28,333 nucleotides of DNA from Chrysochromulina parva (Eukaryota > Haptophyta > Prymnesiales > Chrysochromulinaceae). Below are positions 8,930 through 16,206 of this stretch, piece after piece. Position numbers and translations under genes: made by a program. Numbering within the stretch: position 1 is the stretch's first letter; every line of letters starts with the position of its first letter. Below the pieces are notes generated by a model. The model was not told the origin of the DNA. It saw nothing but the letters and a program-made list of their open reading frames with translations, and ran no database searches. The stretch is taken from contig PJAB01000381.1 in NCBI GenBank assembly GCA_002887195.1, forward strand, positions 1-28,333, given 5' to 3'.

Positions 8930-11551
8930 TCAGCATTTCTTGCGCCACCGTTGCGAGCTTTTCGGGAAAGGCGAGCGCTCGGCGGTGGCGTCGTCCGCAA
9001 TCTCGCCCTGAATCTCGCCCCCAGGATCACGCGGGCCTCCGTGAGACTCGTCCTCGTCGTCAACGGACCCTCCTTGACGCGAGTTGAGTCCGTGGACGCC
9101 CGTTGACCCCTTCAAGTCCGTGGACCCACCGGGCTCGGTCACGCCAACAGGCTCCGCCGCCGAAGAGATGATGCGCCGTGACCATCCAAAGGCCGTGCCA
9201 GACGCGTCGCGGAGGTCTGCAGTGCTACTGACTAGGAGCGGCTTTTTCGTACTGTACCGGTAATCGGCAGCGCCAGACGCCTCGGGCTTGACCACCGTGC
9301 AGCCCTCCGCGGAGTAGACGACGCGAGTCTGGACGGACAGCGGCATGATGGGCGTGGCTGGCTGCGAGCACCCGTCAGCTCGCACTGGTATTGGGCTCGT
9401 TCGGCCCGAAGCTCCCTGTGAAGCTCCCTGGGAATCACCCTGTGCATCCCCCTCTGGGCTGGAGAGGGAGGGAGGGTCATTCGGCTCTGGCCCAATGGCC
9501 CGGCAGCTCGGGCGGTGACTCGTGTGGAGCTCGGCACCCGACACGACGCCAGGCATGATGCTTCCAGATGGGACCTTGGCGAGGAAGCGCGTGAAGCGAG
9601 AGCGCCACTCATGCGAGCGGCTACCATCGCCCTGGACCCGAAGGGCCGCCCCGAAGTCCTCAGGTACGACTGGCCCATGGGTGGCGGCGGCCTGGCCGCC
9701 GCCACCGCCGCTGTTGCCGCCACTCGCTCTCTGGTGCGAGTAGCGGTATCCCACGTTGAAGTTGTCCGCGTCACCGTGGCCGGCGACGGCGACGGCGACG
9801 GTGACGGGACTGGTGTTGGTGGAATTGAAGGTGGGCGCAGTGACGGCGCCCGCGACGGCGCTTTCAGAGCTGAGCGGCGGCGCGTGGCTCATCGCGGCGC
9901 CCATCGCGTGGCCCATCGCGGCGCGCATCACCACCGGCGTCGAGGAGCCCCCGTGCCGTTGCGAGTGGTCGCACTGGTCGAGCCAAACGAAGTAATTGGC
10001 GCTCTGCTCGACCATCCATGGATGCTGCAGCGCCTGCGCCGCAGTCGGCCGCTTGGCTGGATCGTACGCGAGCAGGGACGAGAGAAAGTCGAGGAGCTGT
10101 GCGTCCTCGATCTCGAGAATCTCCGCGAGCGATCGTCGGACAGGGCGCACCTCGTACACACCCTCTGGCCTCCCTGCAGGACTCACCACGTACAGTCCTC
10201 CTCCCGGCCCAAAGAACATGCGGCGCAGGTCGTGGCTCGCAGCCTCAAGCATCTCAGGTGGATGCGGGCCGAGCAAGGCCTGCTGGGCGGCGAGGGTGGC
10301 CGCGACCGTCGCGCCGTAAAAGATGGGCTGGCCGACAAGCAGCTCGCACAGCAGGCAACCAAACGACCACAGGTCGACTTTCGCATCCCAGGGCAGACCG
10401 AGCGCGACCTCGGGGGCGCGGTACCAGCGCGACTGCACGTACGAGTTGGTCGTGTCCGACGTGAGCAGAGACGAGCCGAAGTCGATCAGACGCACCTCGC
10501 ACCGGGTGACGGAGGAGAAGCACACATTCTCGGGCTTCACGTCGCAGTGACGCAGCCCGAGGCCGTGCAGGAAGTCGAGGCAGTGCAGCAGCTGATGCGC
10601 AATCCTGCCTAGGCACGGCACGGTGAAGTACGAACGAAGCCCCTGAGGCACCGTCAAGTCCAGGAACTTGTAGAACTGGAAGGTCGAGTCGCGCAGGAGC
10701 TCGGTGACGACCAAAAGGTGCTCGCAGTAGTAAAAGTAGTCGAGCAGCCGCAGCCTCGCTTGCCGACCGTGCGGGTCGTGCTTGGCGAGCAGCGCGAGTA
10801 CCTTGATCTCGCCCAGCCCCGCGTCAAAGCAATCCTTCTCGTTGCGGATGACCTTGACGCTCACCATCTGTGCAGTCTGCAGGTCGAAGCACTGGAAGAC
10901 GCGCGAAAAGGAGCCTTTCCCGATCACGGCGACGACACGGTACCGTCCGATGATGACCGTGTTCACGTCGATCTGGAGCTCCGCGTCATCCTCGAGCCCG
11001 TTGACGTGCGGGTTGTACACGATCGGCAACGACAGGAAGGCGAGGTCGGCCTTGTGCGCCGACGGCATCTCAGGGCGGTCGTGGAAGAGCACGCGCTGCT
11101 GCGGCGTGCCCGTTCCGTGCCGCTTGCGCAGCGTGCTCTCGTCCTTCTGCGTGCCGTAAAGATGGTACGTGTACAGGCGCAGCCGCTGCCGCACCATGCC
11201 AGGGCCACCTTCCTGAGGTGGCGTCGTCGCTGCGCCACGAGCGGTCGGCTCTGCATCATGAGGAAGTGAGGGCGCGCGGTGTCTGCTTGGCTCTGGCGGC
11301 GTGTGGTTGCTGATGGTGGGCACCGCGGCATTGCGAGGCAGGTCCAGGCGTATGTTGAGCCTCTTCTCGAGCTCGGACGTGTACAGATTTTGCTCCTTCA
11401 CCTTCCCAGGAGTCTTGGACTCCTTCTCCAGCAGCAAAGCGAGCTCCGCCCGCAGGGCGCGCTCAGCACCGAAGAACGACTTGCTCTCAAGGAACTCGAC
11501 CACCATCTGGGCCAGCACCTGCAAAGATGCGGTTCCGGCCATTGCTTCCAT
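8930..11551 (-). CDS. LisH-domain DYRK-family protein kinase (plant DYRKP-like)
   Basis: 873 residues. Residues about 8-35 (LQVLAQMVVEFLESKSFFGAERALRAEL) form a LisH-like dimerisation motif, as in plant-type DYRKP kinases. The kinase domain runs from about 203 (GRYRVVAVIGKGSFSRVF) to about 505. It has the VAIK-type Lys in VSVKVIRN, the catalytic loop HCDVKPEN at 334-341 (HCD is typical of DYRKs), the DFG of IDFGSS, and the activation loop YVQSRWYRAPEV near 370, whose first Tyr is the autophosphorylation site in this family. All catalytic residues are present. The C-terminal 370 residues are low-complexity Ser/Gly/Ala with no known domain. DYRKs regulate growth, and in algae DYRKP affects storage metabolism; the role here is inferred only by family. 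Confidence 0.9.
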   Translation of the reverse strand: MEAMAGTASLQVLAQMVVEFLESKSFFGAERALRAELALLLEKESKTPGKVKEQNLYTSELEKRLNIRLDLPRNAAVPTISNHTPPEPSRHRAPSLPHDAEPTARGAATTPPQEGGPGMVRQRLRLYTYHLYGTQKDESTLRKRHGTGTPQQRVLFHDRPEMPSAHKADLAFLSLPIVYNPHVNGLEDDAELQIDVNTVIIGRYRVVAVIGKGSFSRVFQCFDLQTAQMVSVKVIRNEKDCFDAGLGEIKVLALLAKHDPHGRQARLRLLDYFYYCEHLLVVTELLRDSTFQFYKFLDLTVPQGLRSYFTVPCLGRIAHQLLHCLDFLHGLGLRHCDVKPENVCFSSVTRCEVRLIDFGSSLLTSDTTNSYVQSRWYRAPEVALGLPWDAKVDLWSFGCLLCELLVGQPIFYGATVAATLAAQQALLGPHPPEMLEAASHDLRRMFFGPGGGLYVVSPAGRPEGVYEVRPVRRSLAEILEIEDAQLLDFLSSLLAYDPAKRPTAAQALQHPWMVEQSANYFVWLDQCDHSQRHGGSSTPVVMRAAMGHAMGAAMSHAPPLSSESAVAGAVTAPTFNSTNTSPVTVAVAVAGHGDADNFNVGYRYSHQRASGGNSGGGGGQAAATHGPVVPEDFGAALRVQGDGSRSHEWRSRFTRFLAKVPSGSIMPGVVSGAELHTSHRPSCRAIGPEPNDPPSLSSPEGDAQGDSQGASQGASGRTSPIPVRADGCSQPATPIMPLSVQTRVVYSAEGCTVVKPEASGAADYRYSTKKPLLVSSTADLRDASGTAFGWSRRIISSAAEPVGVTEPGGSTDLKGSTGVHGLNSRQGGSVDDEDESHGGPRDPGGEIQGEIADDATAERSPFPKSSQRWRKKC

Positions 11552-11751
11552 CGCGAGTGCCCGTCAAGGCTTGGGGTTGGTCGGGAGTGCAATGTGCACT
11601 ATCGAGGCACTTTTGAGGCCTTCGCCGGGCTTCGGGAAGGTCGTGTGAGCCACATGAAAGGGCTTTTGTGTAATGGTCTTCAATTCCGCAAAAAGTCCCC
11701 AGAGACACGGTCACGGACACAAATTCTCTGGTCTTCCTGATGTTCCACAAC
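11552..11751. other. intergenic region between RNase II and DYRK genes
   Basis: 200 bp between two minus-strand genes. It holds the 3' end of the RNase II gene and the DYRK promoter. CTTTTGTGTAATGGTC and TCGTGTGAGCC near 11640-11680 are weak relatives of the GTGTGAA motif. Nothing else recognised. Confidence 0.35.
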
Positions 11752-14058
11752 TCACAATCCAAACTCGCCTCGCCGGTTGGGCGCGACCTCGAGCTCAGCA
11801 CCGAGCTGCAAAGGCGTGGAAGTCGCGCAGTCCACCACCGCGCCGAGGTCAGTGAGGAGGAGCTTGTACACGTCGCGATTGCGCCCGTCGCCACTGCCCA
11901 GCACGGTCGCGCGCAGCGGTCGGCCCACGTTTCGCTTCAGGTACTCGGCCAGCCAGTACGCGTTGGTCGAGCGCTCGAGGCTGCGCACGGGGCTCGAGCT
12001 TGCCTCCCGCGCCAGCCGCACGATCTCGCTTGCGCCGCCGGGCGCGTCGGCGGGGTAGGGGAGCGGTTCAGAGCGTAGGTGCGCCTTGAGCTGATAGTGG
12101 ACGGCGAGGTCGGCATGCCTTCGGATAGGAGAGGTGACCTGCACGTACGCCTCGAGAGCCAGCCCCATGTGCGGCGCGGGCGTGGGCGAGACGAACGACG
12201 GCTTCATGCGCCGGATGGCGAGCCACGCGCGGCACGGGCCCGCTGGGCAGTCGGCCACCTCATCGTCGCTGAGCTCCTCACGCACGGACTGCGCGCGGTA
12301 GGGCATCGGGAGCTCATGCGCCACGCCGTAGCGCGCCGCCGCCTCGCCCGCAAGCAACATCGCCTCCGACACGATACGCCGCGCCACGCCGTCGGTGCGC
12401 GCGCCGCCCACACTCACATCGACCTCCCACCCGTCGGGCGCGCCCGGAACAGCGCGCGCCTTGACGGTCATATCGGGCAAACCCTCGGGCGCGTGGCGCT
12501 CCATGGAGCCACCCGCGATGCGCCATTCGAGTCGCCGCTGCGAGAGGTAAGAGAGCCGGCGCAGCGTCTCCAGAGTCGCGTCGTCGGCCTCGGCACTGCC
12601 CTGGCCCTCGCCCACCTCGCCCTGACTACCAGCCAAGTTGGCAAACGGGTCTGAGGAGGCGTCCAGCAGCTCATCGACCCGTAGGTACGTGAGGCGGCGC
12701 ACGCACACCAAGCTCGTCGTAATGATCGGTGCATGCGCTTCGTCAATCCCACCGTCGGCGCCGAGCCGTACGCCAAAGCTCAGTGCGCACGAGACGACGC
12801 CATCACGCAGCGAGAGTGGTCCGGCGGCTAGGCTCAACGGAAACATGGGTAAGGTGCCGGTGGGCAGGTAGATGGAGGACGTGCGCCGGCGCGCCTCCAC
12901 CTCGAGCGCACTGCCGCGCGCCACGTACCGCGTGGGGTCGGCGATGTGGATCCACAGCCGCATCGCGTCGCTGCCGCTGCCGTCCTCGAAGCACTCGATG
13001 CTCATTGCGTCGTCCACCTCGACCGTCGAGGCCTCGTCGATCGCGAGGGCGAGGAGTTTCGTCAAGTCGACACGCCGCGCCGCGTCGACGTCTTCGGGGG
13101 GCGCCGCCTCGAGCGCCGCCGCCTCGGCGAGCAGAGATTCGTCAAATCTCGTCGGAACCTCGAGCCGCTTGAGCTCGAGGTTCTCGTGCAAATCCCACAG
13201 CCCGAGGGCCACAAGTAGCTGGCGGCCCGCCTCAGCGGTGGCTTTGCGCCCGAGCCGCTGCAGCAGCTCCCGCGCCGCCTCGTCCGACGGACGTGACTCC
13301 TTGTCGGTCTCGTCCAGCCGAGCCCGGCAAGCATACGCTTCGAGGGCTCCGAACGCGGCCTGCACCTCCGCACTCTCCTCGCTGAGTGCAAATGGCGGCG
13401 CAGCACGCGAGCGGCCGTCAATGGCCTGCTGTATGCGCTCGCGAAACGTCTGCTCAGCATCCGCCGCCGCCGCCGCCGCCCTGGCCTGCGCCCGGAGCGC
13501 CTCTGCCTCCACCTTTGGCCGCGCGACGAACTCCGTGCCGTCTTTGTTGCTGCGGAAGTAGGCCTTGCCAAGCTCGGTGCCGAGCAGGCGGTACGTGCTG
13601 TAGTACGCTTCCGAAACCTGCTTCGTATCACTGATGAGCAGCTCGCTCAGCTCCGTGAGTGAAATCGGGCTGTCCTCCTCGAGCGCCATCTCCCACACCT
13701 CCGCAAGCGCACCGTCAAACGTACCCTCACAGTGCTGTCGCGCGGCGGCCTCGTGGCTGGTGATGGCTTTGAGGGCGGCCTCGCTGCTGGGCGCAAGACG
13801 CGCTGGGAAAATGTGACGAATCGAGCTCGGTGGAACTGAGACCGTCGCGCCGCTTTCTTTCAGGATTTTCCAGTTCTTTTTGCCATCTGCCTCGGTCACC
13901 GCGCCGAGGGCCACCGAGCCGTCCTTGGTGGCGAACTCGACGAGCAGCCCCGGAGCGAGGCCTTCTGCAGCACAAACTACGTTCGGGCTGCGAAAAACTA
14001 GATGCACTGGCCGCGTCGAGTGGAAGGAGGCGATCGCCAAGGCCATGCAAACCAACAT
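11752..14058 (-). CDS. plastid-targeted RNase II/R family exoribonuclease (RNR1-like)
   Basis: 768 residues from the first ATG (14058). The leader MLVCMALAIASFHSTRP is a short signal peptide followed at the probable cleavage site by Phe and a basic Ser/Thr segment, the pattern of secondary-plastid targeting. The RNB domain has AIDEASTVEVDDAMS (Asp341, Asp349 and Asp350 as metal ligands; Glu347 where E. coli RNase II has Asp), then LWIHIADPTRYV, REARRR-like EVEARRRTSSIYLP, PMFPLSLA, and near the end YVQVTSPIRRHADLAVHYQLKAHL. These phrases resemble land-plant RNR1, which processes organellar rRNA and mRNA 3' ends in the 3'-5' direction. The end after about residue 680 could be a short S1-like fold. 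It is divergent from the DUF1997 gene. Confidence 0.88.
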   Translation of the reverse strand: MLVCMALAIASFHSTRPVHLVFRSPNVVCAAEGLAPGLLVEFATKDGSVALGAVTEADGKKNWKILKESGATVSVPPSSIRHIFPARLAPSSEAALKAITSHEAAARQHCEGTFDGALAEVWEMALEEDSPISLTELSELLISDTKQVSEAYYSTYRLLGTELGKAYFRSNKDGTEFVARPKVEAEALRAQARAAAAAADAEQTFRERIQQAIDGRSRAAPPFALSEESAEVQAAFGALEAYACRARLDETDKESRPSDEAARELLQRLGRKATAEAGRQLLVALGLWDLHENLELKRLEVPTRFDESLLAEAAALEAAPPEDVDAARRVDLTKLLALAIDEASTVEVDDAMSIECFEDGSGSDAMRLWIHIADPTRYVARGSALEVEARRRTSSIYLPTGTLPMFPLSLAAGPLSLRDGVVSCALSFGVRLGADGGIDEAHAPIITTSLVCVRRLTYLRVDELLDASSDPFANLAGSQGEVGEGQGSAEADDATLETLRRLSYLSQRRLEWRIAGGSMERHAPEGLPDMTVKARAVPGAPDGWEVDVSVGGARTDGVARRIVSEAMLLAGEAAARYGVAHELPMPYRAQSVREELSDDEVADCPAGPCRAWLAIRRMKPSFVSPTPAPHMGLALEAYVQVTSPIRRHADLAVHYQLKAHLRSEPLPYPADAPGGASEIVRLAREASSSPVRSLERSTNAYWLAEYLKRNVGRPLRATVLGSGDGRNRDVYKLLLTDLGAVVDCATSTPLQLGAELEVAPNRRGEFGL

Positions 14059-14289
14059 GACCAAACAAAGCTGTGGGCGCGGATCTCGATCTCCCCATGC
14101 GCTCGCTTTGCGCCTGCAGCGAACATGTGAAACGACCTCGCGGCGCGCACCAATCACGTCTTGCAGCGCCAAATGTGCGCTGAAAGCACGCGCCGTGCCG
14201 TGCGCTGTGAGGCTGCGAGCGGCGACACATCTTCCCCTCGCGTGTGGTGGGTGAGAGGTTGACCTCGCCCGAGAGCAGTGGTCACAGGC
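14059..14289. promoter_or_regulatory. bidirectional promoter of two plastid-protein genes
   Basis: 231 bp separate the ATG of the RNase II gene (minus) and that of the DUF1997 gene (plus). Both frames stay open upstream of their ATGs with non-ATG codons, but no earlier ATG exists. CATGTGAAAC near 14124 is a weak match to the GTGTGAAC motif. Confidence 0.4.
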
Positions 14290-15018
14290 ATGGTCTCAGG
14301 GGACAGGTTGCGCTTTTTGCTCTCCGCGCTGCCGCTCGTGTCTCCCTTTCGTGCGCCCCCTCCGTTAGCCCCATCGCTACTGCCTGCGGCGCTCCACGCG
14401 GCGAGATCGAGCATCGTCAGGTGCGCGGCTCCAGAGTTCATCTTTGAGCTCAACGAGGATAGGACGAGCATCAAATTTGGATGCCGGCAGAAGAGTGTGA
14501 CCATGGTCAAGCCCGAGGCGGGCGGCTCGTTGCAGGAGTTTATCGGAAGCCGTGCCGATGCAATTGTGATGTCGTCGTGGGAACCTGGGCAGGTGTCGCG
14601 CGTGGATGGCACCGACGACGAGTATCTGATCAACGTCGAGGAGTTCAACTTTGTCGTTCTAAAATTCTCAGTGGAGCTGCGTGCGCGCTGCACGCTAGAT
14701 AAGCGCACGACGACTGCGACGCTCGAATCGCTCGGCTTCCGCCTCATCGGCCCCGGCATGGAGCGTATCGCCGATGTCATCGACATCCGCGTCATCGGCA
14801 AGCTGCGACCATCCGCACCGGACGCGCGCCTCTGTGCGCTCTCCGGTGACATTGAGTTCGTAGCTTCGGGAGAGCTACCGCCGGTGCTCCGATCTGCACC
14901 GAAGGCGGCCGTGCGCGCTGCAGCGAGGGCAATGAGCGAGCTCCTCATCGGGGCGGCGTCCGACCGCTTCTCCAAAAAGGTGCCGAATGCGTATGCGGTG
15001 TGGGCCCGCTCGCGCTAA
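14290..15018 (+). CDS. DUF1997 family protein, probably plastid-targeted
   Basis: 242 residues from ATG 14290. The leader MVSGDRLRFLLSALPLVSPFRAPPP has a hydrophobic core followed by SPFRAP, close to the Phe-containing junction of bipartite plastid leaders; an Ala/Arg/Ser transit-like stretch runs to about residue 45. The body matches the DUF1997 family, known from cyanobacteria and plastid-bearing eukaryotes: VELRARCTLDKRTTTATLESLGFRL, GPGMERIADVIDI and a C-terminal region with VLRSAPKAAVRAAARAMSELLI. No catalytic motif is known for the family. It is divergent from the plastid RNase gene and convergent, 93 bp away, with the heme-oxygenase-like gene. Family assignment is from memory of conserved phrases and is moderately sure. 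Confidence 0.65.
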   Translation: MVSGDRLRFLLSALPLVSPFRAPPPLAPSLLPAALHAARSSIVRCAAPEFIFELNEDRTSIKFGCRQKSVTMVKPEAGGSLQEFIGSRADAIVMSSWEPGQVSRVDGTDDEYLINVEEFNFVVLKFSVELRARCTLDKRTTTATLESLGFRLIGPGMERIADVIDIRVIGKLRPSAPDARLCALSGDIEFVASGELPPVLRSAPKAAVRAAARAMSELLIGAASDRFSKKVPNAYAVWARSR

Positions 15019-15111
15019 GATCCGAAATCGAACCGTGTTATGAAATTGTTGTGCGGAGGAAGTTTTGACCATTCTTCTCGCCTCATCAGTGACACACTCA
15101 AAAGTTGCTAG

Positions 15112-15846
15112 TTAACGCGCCAGACGAAAGGCCACTGCCGTGGCCACGGCCGCGATCGACACAGCTGCAACGGTCAACGTCATCTTGGTCGCCGTCGAGC
15201 TCCAGCAACGGATGCTGAGCACGACGCAGTTGTTAAGCAGCATGAATCTCGCCGCCTCCCGCTCCATCGTCTCAAAGTGCTCAGGAAATTCCTTGCCGAT
15301 CGCAGTAAAAGTGTTCTTAAATTTCTGCCGTGCTCCCTTCATGTCATCGGCCACGTCAAACAACTTGTGCTCGATGCGTGGAAAGATCGACTTGACCTTG
15401 GCCTGTGTCTGCTTGCCACCACCCACGACGAGGGCGCCGTATAGAATGAAGGCGGCCGCGCATAACTGGACTGGATCGGCGCTTTGGAGGATTTCAACGT
15501 AGTGTGCTGTCGCTGTTGTCTTCTCTCGTTCTGCAATCGAGCGCCATTCTGCTCCGTAAACCTCACAGAGATCGGATGCATAGCCAGGGGTAACTTCGAG
15601 GCCGAGCTCCTTCAACTTGATGACCATCGGATGCGCCGCGTGCTGGGCGAGCCCCTTCTCAAGAGCTTCGCTGAGCAAGAAGAACTGAGTGATTGCGCCC
15701 GCCCAGCGCTCTTCGTCGAGGAAAATTAATGGCAGCTTGATCATCCGCACCCGGTTGCCAAAGGTATGACCTGCATCGATCGACTTCATCATGCTGCCGT
15801 AGAGTGGACGGCCGCCGATGTGGCCGGCCGGCACAGGTTCTTCCAT
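15112..15846 (-). CDS. heme-oxygenase-like protein, tail-anchored
   Basis: 244 residues from ATG 15846. It shows the all-helical heme-oxygenase layout: an N-terminal helix with a candidate proximal His (His27, in SIDAGHTFGN), a second helix FFLLSEALEKGL resembling human LYHIYVALEEEI, SDLCEVYGAEW resembling DLAFWYG, the Gly-rich kink helix FILYGALVVGGGKQ (about 133-146) and a last helix FETMEREAARFMLLNN resembling RVIEEAKTAFLLN. A C-terminal segment (LTVAAVSIAAVATAVAF, about 225-241) ends in LAR, a tail anchor as in ER HMOX1. No plastid leader is visible. The kink helix lacks the Asp found in heme oxygenases (human Asp140), so heme cleavage to biliverdin is uncertain. Confidence 0.65.
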   Translation of the reverse strand: MEEPVPAGHIGGRPLYGSMMKSIDAGHTFGNRVRMIKLPLIFLDEERWAGAITQFFLLSEALEKGLAQHAAHPMVIKLKELGLEVTPGYASDLCEVYGAEWRSIAEREKTTATAHYVEILQSADPVQLCAAAFILYGALVVGGGKQTQAKVKSIFPRIEHKLFDVADDMKGARQKFKNTFTAIGKEFPEHFETMEREAARFMLLNNCVVLSIRCWSSTATKMTLTVAAVSIAAVATAVAFRLAR

Positions 15847-16206
15847 GGTCGTTCCCTACAATAGTAAAAGTAACAAAAATATTCACAGGGTCCTCACTTG
15901 GTGGAAAACACCCTTAACCCCCTGTGTTTCGGGCGGCGCGTTGTCTCCGCGTTGTCCCGGTACCGGTGTGATTCTCCGAATGCGAGGGTGAACAGGTGTG
16001 AACAGCTTCGAGGGCCTATCTTTGAACTCTAACTTTCACCGTGAGCGGAAGCCGACGCGACCCGACGAACCGGCATGGCCTAAACTACTTAACTACAAAA
16101 GCATGCAAGCTAGGTTAGCACGTGCAGCTTTAGACAACGCCCTTGACACACACTTTTGGCGAGACACGGTGTAACCGTTTTTTCAGGGCTCGGATTCTTG
16201 AACGCG
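15847..16206. promoter_or_regulatory. bidirectional promoter region, heme-oxygenase-like / PIP kinase
   Basis: 360-bp gap between divergent starts. It contains GTGTGAAC at 15996-16003 within a double GTGAACAG (15988-15995 and 15998-16005), and the palindrome CCGGTACCGG (15957-15966). The PIP kinase frame is open from TTG 16156, but ATG 16207 is the likely start. No RNA gene recognised. Confidence 0.4.

Noticed and set aside
9515..10612. 365-residue plus-strand frame
   Set aside because: Antisense to the DYRK kinase domain, whose catalytic motifs are intact on the other strand.
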